A stretch of DNA of 64,000 nucleotides from Actinocatenispora rupis (GCF_016861975.1 NZ_BOMB01000007.1:124001-188000), one strand, 5' to 3'; counted from the stretch's first letter, positions 36,501 to 44,343 are shown. The notes: generated by a model from the letters alone, not told the origin. Numbers and translations: made by a program.

Positions 36501-36706
36501 GCAGGGCCTGTCCAGTCGAGCACGATCCGGCTGCCCGCGGTCACCGCGGTACTCCCGGTGCCTCCGGTCCACCGCGCGAGGCTCGGTACGACGGCGGGTG
36601 CGGGGTTGGTGTCGGGGGCGGCCGACGCGGGTGCGCCGGCGACGGAGGCGGCCAGTACGGCGGCGAGCAGTGCGGCCACGGTGCCGCGGGCACGGTGTCG
36701 GGTCAC
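33575..36706 (-). CDS. secreted multimodular GH20 beta-N-acetylhexosaminidase
   Basis: 1043 residues from GTG 36706, with GGGAGA upstream. A Sec signal (ALLAAVLAASVAGAPASA) leads to a GH20b-type domain (about 35-165) and the GH20 catalytic barrel (about 166-500). The barrel has HRGYLLDPARHF, LHLTDSYAIRV and the catalytic pair Asp310-Glu311 in HIGGDEY. The C-terminal half carries a discoidin-like sugar-binding module (about 520-665), NEW3-like Ig modules, and an NPCBM-like domain starting YDNVGITDDAETDPPNLDGG. It releases terminal GlcNAc or GalNAc from glycans outside the cell, retaining stereochemistry by substrate-assisted catalysis. Palindrome copies lie at 34766 and 35693. Confidence 0.95.
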   Translation of the reverse strand: MTRHRARGTVAALLAAVLAASVAGAPASAAPDTNPAPAVVPSLARWTGGTGSTAVTAGSRIVLDWTGPAAQRIRADAGTFADDLAAVTGVRPPVVTGTARAGDIVLSTADTPKQAYRLDIGATVRISAADSDGAFYAEQTVEQILRLAPGHTTLPRGAATDAPDYRHRGYLLDPARHFYSVADVERHLRTAAWHKMNVVHLHLTDSYAIRVPSARYPGLVSDRHYTVSQIREIVAYAERYHVTLIPEFDVPGHSNQLTARMPALAWGCRSLADIGNLNVTKPAALTVVTDLLREWTALFPNSPILHIGGDEYAGVDQQKACPELVDYATAHGYRSTVDVIVAWQNRLAAAVTAMGRTPEMWNWWDYIGGATIAPDKDILIDAWYGATPRSYLDAGYQVVASPDPDFYVVPTKPPGDWWVANTTTMYTSYDYVHDDRLWGYEVSLFNDDLADTSDAYPDWFAQRPLEVLAETTWHGPGHREYPSVFAFEEAADRVGPPPGPPNPITPDVVPLKGSVYGNVADPAPAFDGDPGTYVDGAAADGGYVGIDLGAGHAAPVDRIAFVPRGNDVQPTLTMVGGRFEGCTDGPTSGCHTLATVEWRPTADWRILPVADTTPYRWLRYVSPDGGHTNVGEIRFETGAGPGRSTVDGPDTVVALGSGTMTATFTNSGDDPVHDVRLGLAALSTEDSAELDATATGRTDFGTVAAHRTVTATFRVRPDVGAGGHYLAVADTTYRTAEGTARSLARHGFDVPEPVSASLSRTAVVVPGDTALTVRGATTRPVRVDWSVGDTAVTVSPRHGTLTVPAGGTATARLTVTADAGSPGTTAIPVSYTAHADGVTRQYEPLTVRASVPYPDLAAAYDNVGITDDAETDPPNLDGGLDGSGSTFSAQALAAAGVTPGGTVTAGGLHFTWPATDPARPDNALANGQTIALSGKGSRLGLLTSSSFGPLSGTGTVTYTDGSTTSFTVDDPDWTVWPVPADATLAVTTEYRNYQGSQVPHHADVFLHTVPLDPGRTVAAVTLPPVGTRTLWTPALHVWSVTVG
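34766..34778. repeat. GTCCACTGTGGAC palindrome, exact copy 4
   Basis: Exact copy inside the GH20 gene, reading on the minus strand as STVDG between the discoidin-like and NEW3-like modules. Confidence 0.9.
35693..35705. repeat. GTCCACAGTGGAC palindrome, exact copy 5
   Basis: Exact copy inside the catalytic domain region of the GH20 gene, reading as STVD on the minus strand. Confidence 0.9.
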
Positions 36707-36735
36707 GGTCGTCTCCCTCGGCTCGGTCTCGCGGT

Positions 36736-36749
36736 TGGTACGGTCCAAT
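36736..36749 (+). promoter_or_regulatory. predicted GntR operator S3
   Basis: TTGGTACGGTCCAA in the 152-bp divergent region between the GH20 gene and the permease gene, 30 bp from the GH20 start codon. It shares GGTTGGTACGGTCC with S2. Confidence 0.6.
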
Positions 36750-36820
36750 GATCGATTTGGTGATGCAGGGCTCTCGACATGAACCGGCACGATAGCTACG
36801 CTCACGCCAGCGAACAAGAG

Positions 36821-36836
36821 GTTGGTATGGACCAAC
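36821..36836 (+). promoter_or_regulatory. predicted GntR operator S4
   Basis: GTTGGTATGGACCAAC is an inverted repeat with 6-bp arms and a 4-bp centre, directly upstream of the GGGAGG ribosome binding site of the first permease gene. A repressor here would block transcription of the importer operon. Confidence 0.65.
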
Positions 36837-36858
36837 TGCCGGATGGGAGGCCGATGTC

Positions 36859-37941
36859 GTGAGCGAGGCTCTGGTCACCGCCGGGACCGCGCCGGGCGGC
36901 GCGCGCACCGGCGGACGGGTGACGCGCCGGCTGGTCGCCGGCCGACTGCGCTACCTGCTGCGGCGACTCGGCTTCTACCTGTTCACCGGCTGGGCCGCGA
37001 TCACCATGAACTTCGTACTCCCGCGCTTCATGCCCGGCGACCCGGGAGACGCGCTGCTGCGCGGAATGCAGCGGCAGACCGGCCAGGTGCCGACCCCCGA
37101 ACAGATCGCCGCCGTCCGCACGTTCTACGGCGACCCCACCCACAACCTGCTCGCCCAGTACGGCCGGTACTGGTGGGACCTGGCGCACCTGCGCCTCGGC
37201 ACCTCGCTCAGCCAGTACCCGACGCCGGTGTCGCACCTGGTCGGCGACGCGCTGCCGTGGACGATGGTGCTCGTCGGCGCGACCACCCTGCTCGCCTGGG
37301 TACTCGGCACGCTGCTCGGCGCGTACATGGGGTGGAAGCCGGGGAACCGGTTCGACTCGGTCTTCGCGCCGGTGACCACGTTCGTGCACGCGATCCCGCC
37401 GTTCTGGCTGAGCCTGCTCGCCCTGTACGTCTTCGGCTTCGTCCTGGGCTGGTTCCCGCTGTCCGGCGGGTACGACCCGTCGGTGCCGTTCCGGCTCAAC
37501 AACGTGTGGTTCCTGCTGTCGGTACTGAAGTACGGTGCGCTGCCGGCGATGACGCTCATCTTCATCGGTTTCAACGGCTGGCTGTTCTCCATGCGCAACG
37601 TCATGGTCACCACGGTCAGCGAGGACTACGTGCAGCTCGCCCGCGCCAAGGGCCTGTCCCCGACCCGCGTACTCCTGAAGTACGCGGCGCGCAACGCGTT
37701 GCTGCCCAACGTGACCGGGCTGGCGCTCGCGATCGGCGGCGTCATCGGCGGCGTCCTGCTCACCGAGATCGTGTTCACCTATCCGGGCATGGGATACCTG
37801 CTGTTCCAGGCGTTGCAGCAGCACGACTTCCCGGTCATGCAGGCGATCTTCCTGCTGATCACGCTGACCGCGCTGGCCGCGAACTTCATCGCCGACTCGC
37901 TGTACGCGCTGCTCGACCCGCGTACCAAGGAAAGGGGGTGA
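36859..37941 (+). CDS. ABC transporter permease, DppB/OppB type
   Basis: 360 residues from GTG 36859, with GGGAGG 8 nt upstream. There are six membrane segments with the usual long periplasmic loop after the first (LPRFMPGDPGDALL). The EAA loop that contacts the ATPases reads EDYVQLARAKGLSPTRVLLKYAARNALLP. It forms the translocation channel with the next gene product. First gene of a four-gene importer operon (permeases then ATPases), separated from its binding-protein gene by the divergent GH20 gene. Confidence 0.94.
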   Translation: MSEALVTAGTAPGGARTGGRVTRRLVAGRLRYLLRRLGFYLFTGWAAITMNFVLPRFMPGDPGDALLRGMQRQTGQVPTPEQIAAVRTFYGDPTHNLLAQYGRYWWDLAHLRLGTSLSQYPTPVSHLVGDALPWTMVLVGATTLLAWVLGTLLGAYMGWKPGNRFDSVFAPVTTFVHAIPPFWLSLLALYVFGFVLGWFPLSGGYDPSVPFRLNNVWFLLSVLKYGALPAMTLIFIGFNGWLFSMRNVMVTTVSEDYVQLARAKGLSPTRVLLKYAARNALLPNVTGLALAIGGVIGGVLLTEIVFTYPGMGYLLFQALQQHDFPVMQAIFLLITLTALAANFIADSLYALLDPRTKERG

Positions 37942-37945
37942 GCCG

Positions 37946-38863
37946 GTGATCGGCGGGATCCTGCGGAGCGCGAAGGTCCGGTTCGGGCTCGCGCTGTTCG
38001 GATTCTTCGTCCTGGTGGCCGTCGTCGGCCCGTGGGTGACCGGATCGCTGTGGGGCGTGTCGGCCACCGCGATCGACTACCACCACCTGCACGCCGCGCC
38101 CAGCGCGCTGCATCCCTTCGGTACCACGGGAACCGGGCAGGACGTGCTCGCGCAGCTCGTCGTCGGGGCGCGCGGGTCGGTCGCGGTCGGCCTCAGCTCC
38201 GGCATCCTGGCGACCGTACTGGCCGCGCTGGTCGGCGTCACCGCCGGCTTCCTCGGCGGGCGCGCCGACCAGGTGCTGACCGTACTCACGAACCTGTTCA
38301 TCACCATGCCCAGCTTCGCCGTCATCCTGATCGTCGCCGGGTACGTCCAGGGCGCCTCCTGGCTGGTGATCGCGTTCCTCATCGGCATCTTCGAGTGGCC
38401 CGGCGGCGCCCGGTACCTGCGCGCGCAGACCCTGATGCTGCGCAACCACGACTCCACCGTCGCCGCCCGGATGCTCGGCGAGAACCGCCGCCGGCTCATC
38501 GTCGCCGAGGTGATGCCGCACCTGACCGGGATCATCTCGGCGATGTTCCTGCGGGCGGTCGTCGCGGGCATCTTCGCCGAGGCGGCGCTCGACTTCCTCG
38601 GCATCGGTTCGGCCGACACGATCAGCTGGGGCACCATGATCTCCGTCGCCCAGGACCAGAACGCCATCGTCCGCGGGTACTGGTGGTGGTTCGCGCCGCC
38701 GGGACTGTGCATCGCGCTCATCGGTACCGCGACGGCGCTGGTGAACTTCGGGCTCGACGAGATCACCAACCCGCGGCTGCGTACGGCGAACCCGGCGGCG
38801 GTGCGGCGGTTCGAGCGGGCGGCCCGGCGCCGCGCCCGTACGGTGCGGGAGGTGGCGGCGTGA
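37946..38863 (+). CDS. ABC transporter permease, DppC/OppC type
   Basis: 305 residues from GTG 37946, 4 nt after the first permease. The N-terminal helix and the HPFGTTGTGQDVLAQLVVGARGSV segment are typical of OppC-type permeases, followed by five membrane segments. The EAA-like loop is RYLRAQTLMLRNHDSTVAARMLGENRRRLIVAEVMPHL. ALDFLGIGSADTISWGTMI is the conserved C-terminal motif. It partners the DppB-type subunit. The stop overlaps the next start by 4 bp (GTGA). Confidence 0.94.
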   Translation: MIGGILRSAKVRFGLALFGFFVLVAVVGPWVTGSLWGVSATAIDYHHLHAAPSALHPFGTTGTGQDVLAQLVVGARGSVAVGLSSGILATVLAALVGVTAGFLGGRADQVLTVLTNLFITMPSFAVILIVAGYVQGASWLVIAFLIGIFEWPGGARYLRAQTLMLRNHDSTVAARMLGENRRRLIVAEVMPHLTGIISAMFLRAVVAGIFAEAALDFLGIGSADTISWGTMISVAQDQNAIVRGYWWWFAPPGLCIALIGTATALVNFGLDEITNPRLRTANPAAVRRFERAARRRARTVREVAA

Positions 38864-39903
38864 GTACGACGGCGCAGTCGACGGCGCCGACCGGCCGCCG
38901 CGGCCGTACGCTCGGCCCGGTCCTGCTCGACGTCCGCGGGCTGTCGGTGGACTACCTGACCACTCACGGCCCGGTACGTGCCTGCGCGGACGTGTCGCTC
39001 ACCCTGCGCCGGGGCGAGATCCTCGGCGTGGCAGGCGAATCCGGCTCCGGCAAGTCCACCCTCGTCACCGCGCTCACCCGGTTGCAGCGCCCACCGGCGG
39101 TCACCGCGGCCGGCTCCGTGGAGTACCGGCCGGTGGAGGGGGAGCCGGTCGATCTGGTGACGCTGTCCGAACGGCGGCTGCGCCGGTTGCGCTGGCGGGA
39201 CCTGGCGATCGTGATGCAGTCCGCGATGGACTGCCTGAACCCGGTGATGCGGCTGGGTGCCCAGTTCGTCGACGTGATCCGGGAGCACGACCGGTCGATG
39301 TCGACGAGGGCCGCGAAGGCGCGCACCGCCGAACTGCTGCGGATGGTCGGCATCCCGGCCGAACGCGCCGCGAGCTACCCGCACGAACTGTCCGGCGGGA
39401 TGCGCCAGCGGTCGCTGATCGCGCTCGCGCTGGCCTGCGATCCGGCGCTGGTGGTGATGGACGAGCCGACCACCGCGGTCGACGTGGTGATGCAGCGGCA
39501 GATCCTGGCGCAGCTCGTCGCGCTCCAGCAGACGCTCCACTTCGCCATCGTGTTCGTCACGCACGACCTCTCGCTGCTGCTGGAACTCGCCGACCGGATC
39601 GCCGTCATGTACGCCGGGCGCATCGTCGAGATCGGCTCCGCGTACGACATCTACCGCTCGCCGCGGCACCCGTACACGGAGGGGTTGCGGACGGCGTTCC
39701 CGCCGCTGCGCGCGCCGGTCCGGCGGATGACCGGGATCCCCGGCGCACCACCGGATCTGGCCGACCTGCCGCCCGGCTGCGCGTTCGCGCCCCGCTGCCG
39801 GTACGCGACCGACGACTGCACCACCGCCGTACCGGCGCTGCGTCCGGTGGGCGCGCAGCACGTCGCGTGCGTACGGACCGAGGAGGCGGACGATGCCCGG
39901 TGA
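38860..39903 (+). CDS. ABC transporter ATPase, DppD/OppD type
   Basis: 347 residues from GTG 38860. Walker A is GESGSGKSTL, the Q-loop region AIVMQSAMDCLNPVMRLGAQ, the signature LSGGMRQRSLIALALACDP, Walker B LVVMDEPTTAVD, and the H-loop VFVTHDLS. The C-terminal oligopeptide/dipeptide transporter extension contains a cysteine cluster PPGCAFAPRCRYATDDC, which in this family can bind an Fe-S cluster or metal. It energises import together with the following ATPase, whose gene overlaps by 11 bp. Confidence 0.95.
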   Translation: MSTTAQSTAPTGRRGRTLGPVLLDVRGLSVDYLTTHGPVRACADVSLTLRRGEILGVAGESGSGKSTLVTALTRLQRPPAVTAAGSVEYRPVEGEPVDLVTLSERRLRRLRWRDLAIVMQSAMDCLNPVMRLGAQFVDVIREHDRSMSTRAAKARTAELLRMVGIPAERAASYPHELSGGMRQRSLIALALACDPALVVMDEPTTAVDVVMQRQILAQLVALQQTLHFAIVFVTHDLSLLLELADRIAVMYAGRIVEIGSAYDIYRSPRHPYTEGLRTAFPPLRAPVRRMTGIPGAPPDLADLPPGCAFAPRCRYATDDCTTAVPALRPVGAQHVACVRTEEADDAR

Positions 39904-40924
39904 CCAGCCCGTACTCGAAGCGGTCGACGTCGGCAAGGAGTTCCCGGTGCACGACCGGTTCGGCGGATCCCGTGCGGTGCGGGCGGTCGAGCACGCGAAC
40001 CTGGCGCTGTACCCGGGTCGGATCACCGCCCTGGTCGGCGAGTCCGGCTCCGGCAAGACGACGCTCGCCCGGCTGCTCGCGCTGTTCCACCCGCCGACGT
40101 CGGGCGAGATCCGGCTCGACGGCTTACCGGTGACGGCGGCGACGCCGCGCGGCGAGTACCACTCGGCGGTGCAGCTGGTCTTCCAGGACCCGTTCGCGGC
40201 GCTGAACTCCTTGCACCGCGCCCGGTACATGCTGCGCCGCGCGCTCCAGTTGCACGGCCGGGGCGGCAGCCGGGCGGAGGTCGAGCGGGCGTCGCTGGAC
40301 CTGTTGCGCCGCGTCAACCTGACGCCGCCGGAGCGGATCCTCGACAGCTTCCCGCACCAGCTGTCCGGCGGGCAGCGGCAGCGGCTGGTGATCGCCCGCG
40401 CCCTCGCCGTGCAGCCCCGCGTACTCCTGGCCGACGAGCCGATCTCGATGCTCGACGTCTCCATCCGCCTGGACGTACTGAACCTGCTGGCGACGCTGCG
40501 CGACGAGCAGGGCCTGGCGATGCTCTACATCACGCACGACATCGCCAGCGCGCGCTACCTCGCCGACACCGTGCACGTCATGTACGCGGGGCAGACCGTG
40601 GAGGGTGGACCGCGGGATTCCGTTATCCTGCAACCGAAGCACCCGTACACGAGGCTGCTGCTGGACTCGTCGCCGGATCCGGCGCGGTCGATGGCGGACG
40701 GCGCCGACGACCCGTTCGCCGGCGTCGCCGAGGCCGGCGAACCGCCCAACCTGGCCGATCCGCCGCCCGGCTGCCGGTTCCACCCGCGCTGCCCGTTCGC
40801 GATGGACGAGTGCCGGCGCGAGTTCCCGGCGCGTACCACGTTCGCGGACGGCGGCTGGGCGCACTGCTGGCTGCACCGCAAGGGCCGTACCGGAGAGCTG
40901 CTCGCGGACGTCGCAGTGTCGTGA
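39893..40924 (+). CDS. ABC transporter ATPase, DppF/OppF type, with a TTA codon
   Basis: 343 residues from ATG 39893. Walker A GESGSGKTTLARLLALF, Q-loop LVFQDPFAALNSLH, signature HQLSGGQRQRLVIARALAVQ, Walker B VLLADEPISMLD, and H-loop ITHD are all intact, with the C-terminal cysteine cluster PPGCRFHPRCPFAMDEC. Codon 78 (40124-40126) is TTA, so synthesis of this importer should depend on the tRNA-Leu(UAA) at 25681. This could tie glycan uptake to development. It is the last gene of the importer operon. Confidence 0.95.
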   Translation: MPGDQPVLEAVDVGKEFPVHDRFGGSRAVRAVEHANLALYPGRITALVGESGSGKTTLARLLALFHPPTSGEIRLDGLPVTAATPRGEYHSAVQLVFQDPFAALNSLHRARYMLRRALQLHGRGGSRAEVERASLDLLRRVNLTPPERILDSFPHQLSGGQRQRLVIARALAVQPRVLLADEPISMLDVSIRLDVLNLLATLRDEQGLAMLYITHDIASARYLADTVHVMYAGQTVEGGPRDSVILQPKHPYTRLLLDSSPDPARSMADGADDPFAGVAEAGEPPNLADPPPGCRFHPRCPFAMDECRREFPARTTFADGGWAHCWLHRKGRTGELLADVAVS

Positions 40925-41025
40925 ATCCCTTGTGGCCCAACCACTTTCGAAGAACCTTCGACCCCACCGGCACCGACGGTACGCGGACCGGCGCCGCGTG
41001 CGCACCACACGTACCTGGAGGATGC

Positions 41026-41709
41026 ATGGACACCGCGGCGACCGTGAAGGCCCTCGACGGCGGGCTGATCGTCTCCTGCCAGGCCCCGCCCGGCCACCCG
41101 CTGCGCGACACGGCGCACCTCGCGGCGGTCGCCGAGTGCGCCCGCGACGGCGGGGCCACCGGGCTGCGGCTCGACGCCGACGACGTCGCCGAGGTACGCC
41201 GGCGCACCGTCCTGCCGATCATCGGGATCCGCAAGCACGTGCGCGTCGGCCGCCGCCCGCTCATCACCCCCACGTACGAGGACTGTGTGCTGCTCGCGGC
41301 GGCCGGCAGCGACATCGTCGCGGTCGAGGCGACGGCGGAGAGTCCCGGCGTCGACGCGTTCGCCGACCGCGTCGCCCGCGTCCACACCGAACTCGGCGTA
41401 CCGGTGATGGCCGACGTGGCCACCCGAGACGAGGGGCTCGCGGCCTGGGACGCCGGCGCCGATCTCGTCGGCACCACGCTCTCCGGGTACACGGCGGGCT
41501 CGGCCGGCGCCGACGGACCGGACCTGGACCTCGTCGAACGCCTCGCCGCCGACGGCGTACGGGTCGTACTGGAGGGGCGCGTCAGCGAACCCGCCCAGGT
41601 ACGCGCGGCACTGGACCGCGGCGCGTACGCGGTGGTGGTCGGCAAGGCGATCACCGACCCGCTCGCCACCACCGTCCGCTTCGCCGCAGCCAGCGGCCGG
41701 CGGCCGTGA
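41026..41709 (+). CDS. nanE: N-acetylmannosamine-6-phosphate 2-epimerase (NanE family)
   Basis: 227 residues, ATG with GGAGG upstream. It interconverts ManNAc-6-phosphate and GlcNAc-6-phosphate in amino-sugar catabolism. NanE landmarks are the N-terminal GGLIVSCQAPPGHPL, LPIIGIRK with the lysine of the active site, RPLITPTYEDCVLLAAAGSDIVAVEAT, VMADVATRDEGLAAWDAGADLVGTTLSGYT, and VVLEGRVSEPAQVRAAL. No NanA lyase, NanK kinase, NagA or NagB gene lies in the window, so those steps must be encoded elsewhere or the epimerase acts on a related sugar. It lies 101 bp after the importer operon, with the GntR regulator gene convergent. Confidence 0.93.
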   Translation: MDTAATVKALDGGLIVSCQAPPGHPLRDTAHLAAVAECARDGGATGLRLDADDVAEVRRRTVLPIIGIRKHVRVGRRPLITPTYEDCVLLAAAGSDIVAVEATAESPGVDAFADRVARVHTELGVPVMADVATRDEGLAAWDAGADLVGTTLSGYTAGSAGADGPDLDLVERLAADGVRVVLEGRVSEPAQVRAALDRGAYAVVVGKAITDPLATTVRFAAASGRRP

Positions 41710-41748
41710 CCCGCACGCCGTGGTACGCGCGCGGCCCGGACGCAGCCG

Positions 41749-42468
41749 TCAGTCGCGGGTGATGGCGAAGCGCAGGTCGTAGCGGTCGCCGCGGTACACG
41801 GTGGTGGTGGCCTCGACCGGCCGGTCCCGCTCGTCCAGGCCGATCCGGTGCACCCGCAGTGCCGGCGAACCGGGCGGGCTGCTCAGCAGTACGGCGTCCG
41901 CGTCGCCGAGTACGACGGCCTGCACCACCTGCTCGGCCCGCACCACCCGCAGCCGGTACCGCTCCGCGAGGAGCTCGTACAGCGAGCCGGTGTGGTCGGC
42001 GTCGAGGAGGCCGGGCACCCGGGCCGCCGGCAGGTGCACCGTCTCCAGGCAGATCGGGTCGCCGTCGGCGAGCCGTACCCGGAACATCCGGACGAGCGGG
42101 GTGTCCGGCGTGACGGCCAGCTCGTCGGCGAGCGTGCCGGCCGGTACCTCGTTCGCGGCGAGGAGCCGGGAGCCGGGTGTGAGCCCGCGGGCGACCATGT
42201 CCTCCGAGAACGAGGTGAGCGACAGCGTCTTCGAGATCGTCGGCCCGGCGACGAACGTGCCCGACCCCTGCACCCGGTACACGACGCCGTCGGCGCGCAG
42301 CGCGTCCAGCGCCTGCCGCACCGTCATCCGGCTCACCTGGTACGTGGCGGCCAGGTCCCGCTCGGTGGGCAGCGCGGCGTGCGGCTGCCGGGTGGCGATG
42401 TCGGCGAGCAGCGCCCGACGCACCCGCTCGTACTTGTGGACCGTGCCCTGCTCGGACACCCGTGCCAT
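41749..42468 (-). CDS. GntR/HutC family regulator with UTRA domain
   Basis: 239 residues from ATG 42468, with GAGGGG upstream. The N-terminal winged helix-turn-helix is KYERVRRALLADIA followed by LPTERDLAATYQVSRMTVRQALDALRADG and VQGSGTFVA. The C-terminal UTRA effector domain contains VPAGTLADELAVTPDTPLVRMFRVRLADGDPICLE. HutC-type regulators of this group (DasR, NagR) bind GlcN-6-P or GlcNAc-6-P. Its position inside the locus and five DasR-like sites nearby make it the probable regulator of the glycan genes. It is transcribed in the same direction as DUF4127. Confidence 0.93.
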   Translation of the reverse strand: MARVSEQGTVHKYERVRRALLADIATRQPHAALPTERDLAATYQVSRMTVRQALDALRADGVVYRVQGSGTFVAGPTISKTLSLTSFSEDMVARGLTPGSRLLAANEVPAGTLADELAVTPDTPLVRMFRVRLADGDPICLETVHLPAARVPGLLDADHTGSLYELLAERYRLRVVRAEQVVQAVVLGDADAVLLSSPPGSPALRVHRIGLDERDRPVEATTTVYRGDRYDLRFAITRD

Positions 42469-42548
42469 GATCGGCTTCCCCTCAGGATCGTTCTCGCTGG
42501 GTGTGGCCGGTGGACCGACCTGCCCATTGTCCAACCGTCCGGGTGGCG

Positions 42549-44066
42549 TCACCGCGGGACCACCGGCCACCCGCCGTCGGCCGGACCGAGCGCGAAGTCG
42601 ACCTCGAAGGTACGGCGCCACGGCAGCCGGACCGTACCGGGTGCGATGCGCAGGCCGCGACCCCACGGCGCCGCCGCCAGATGCTCGCCGAGCGCGTCCG
42701 CGAGCCAGGACTCCGCGTCGGCCAGCGTCCCGCCGTCGAGCCGCGCGACGTCCGCCCCGCCGAGGCGCCGCTCCAGCCGCCCGCGTACGCCGGCCTGGTA
42801 GCCGCCGTCCTCCAGCAACCGGTGTGCGACCAGCCGCCGGTGCGCGTCCTCGTCCCCGCGTCCGGTGGTACGTCCCGCGTACCGGGCCAGCGCGTGCGCG
42901 ACCGCCGTCCCGATCGTGTTGCCTGCCGTGTTCCACCCCGCGTACGCCGCCAGGTCGTACGGGTCGGCCGCCGCGGTGAGCGCGTCGAGGAGTACCGGGT
43001 CGGCGCCGTTGGCGTACCGGGTGTCGGCGACGGCCACCAGCCGCCCGTCCCGTACCAGCCGGGCCGCGAGCGCCGCGACGGGCCCCACCGCGGCCGGGTC
43101 GGGGTCGGGCCGGAAGTCGCTGTGCCAGCCCGGACCGCCGGGCGCGGGCGGGTGCAGGACCAGGTGCACGTCGGCGTCGCCGGCCGTGACGACCGTGCCG
43201 CCGGCGGCGCGTACCTGGCGGGCGGCGGTCACCGACACCGGCACGTTCTCGTACGGCGCGACCCGGTCGGCGCCCGGCACCGGGCAGTGCACCCGTACCG
43301 TCGGCGCGAGGCCCGCGGCGCCCAGCACCGCGCGGGCCACGAGTACCGAGCCGACCTCGTCGGCGCCCGGATGGACGTGCACCCGGTCGTCGGCGCCGAG
43401 CGCGTCGATCCAGTGCCGCAGCCAGCCCTCCTCCAGCGTGCCGGCCGCCCACTCGGCGGTGTCGTCGCTGGTCACGAGCAGGGTGCTGAGGACGCCGGTG
43501 GCGGCGAGCCGGACCGCGTCGAGGTTCGCCGCGTGGTTGCGCAGCCGCCGGGTGAGGAAGTCGCGCCGCACCTCGTCCGGTACCGCGGCGCGCAGCTCGG
43601 CCAGCCGCGTGCCGTCGTGCCCGGCGTACCGCCGGTGCAGTGCGCCACCGAGCGCGTGCAGCTCGCGGCCGTACCGCGGCCAGTAGTCAGGTTCCTCCGC
43701 CCCGTGGTACGAGTCGGACGCGCGCAGCACCGTGGACACCGCGAGTACGGGCAGCTCGGGGCGCTCCCGGCGCAGGTCGGCGAGGACGGACCAGCGGCCG
43801 AGCGCGTCGGCGGTCGGGTGCCCGCTGGTACGCGACGCGATCAGCCCGCCGTACGCCAGCGTGTCCAGGCACGCGACGACCGCGTCCGCCGCACCGGCCT
43901 CGTCCCGTACCCAGTCGGTGAGGGCGTCCGGGTCGGCGGGTTCGCGGGCACGGCCGAGCAGCGCGGCCGGCGGCGCCACGCATCGCGCGCCGGCGACGGC
44001 GGCGACCATCGCGGGCAGCGTCACGTTCACCGGCCGGTCGTCCAGCGGTACGAGCAGGATCCGCAC
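42549..44066 (-). CDS. DUF4127 family protein
   Basis: 505 residues from GTG 44066, with GAGGGG about 7 nt upstream. This start keeps operator S5 outside the gene, while an ATG at 44108 would place it inside. The N-terminus RILLVPLDDRPVNVTLPAMVA is the DUF4127 signature. Later conserved pieces include YGGLIASRT, SDDTAEWAAG and DDRVHVHPGADEVGSVLVARA. No signal peptide is visible, so the protein is likely cytosolic. DUF4127 has no activity I can name with confidence. Its place in this regulon suggests processing of an imported amino-sugar glycan fragment, possibly as a glycosidase. Confidence 0.88.
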   Translation of the reverse strand: MRILLVPLDDRPVNVTLPAMVAAVAGARCVAPPAALLGRAREPADPDALTDWVRDEAGAADAVVACLDTLAYGGLIASRTSGHPTADALGRWSVLADLRRERPELPVLAVSTVLRASDSYHGAEEPDYWPRYGRELHALGGALHRRYAGHDGTRLAELRAAVPDEVRRDFLTRRLRNHAANLDAVRLAATGVLSTLLVTSDDTAEWAAGTLEEGWLRHWIDALGADDRVHVHPGADEVGSVLVARAVLGAAGLAPTVRVHCPVPGADRVAPYENVPVSVTAARQVRAAGGTVVTAGDADVHLVLHPPAPGGPGWHSDFRPDPDPAAVGPVAALAARLVRDGRLVAVADTRYANGADPVLLDALTAAADPYDLAAYAGWNTAGNTIGTAVAHALARYAGRTTGRGDEDAHRRLVAHRLLEDGGYQAGVRGRLERRLGGADVARLDGGTLADAESWLADALGEHLAAAPWGRGLRIAPGTVRLPWRRTFEVDFALGPADGGWPVVPR

Positions 44067-44343
44067 CCCACGCCCCTCGCCATTTTGGTCTAGCCCATTC
44101 GACTCCACCCTAGAAACGCTTTCCCCACAGCGTCAACAAAACTCTGCCACAACCCAGCCACCGCCCACCCTCGTTTGGTACGTACCGAAATCGGTGGACG
44201 CGCGCGGGCTGGTGGCGTTGCGTCGTACGTCGGGGACGGTCCGTGCGGGCGGAACGGCGTCCCGTCGCGGGCCGGTACCCTTGCTGGCAGCGGCGGTCGG
44301 CCCACGGGTCGGCGGCCGCGGCCACACCCACGAGGAGGCGGCG
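44067..44343. promoter_or_regulatory. 277-bp divergent control region between DUF4127 and Bax1 genes
   Basis: Contains operator S5 (44085-44098) and a weaker match TTGGTACGTACCGA at 44175-44188 with a perfect GGTACGTACC core. No gene is present. Confidence 0.5.
44085..44098 (+). promoter_or_regulatory. predicted GntR operator S5
   Basis: TTGGTCTAGCCCAT. The 16 bases from 44085 are identical to those at S1, 15 kb away. It ends 19 bp upstream of the DUF4127 start codon. Confidence 0.6.

Noticed and set aside
40925-41025. Operator copy upstream of nanE (GTGGCCCAACCAC near 40933)
   Set aside because: It is an inverted repeat, but its half-site spacing is one base shorter than the TTGGTMYRGNCCAW consensus, so it was not counted.
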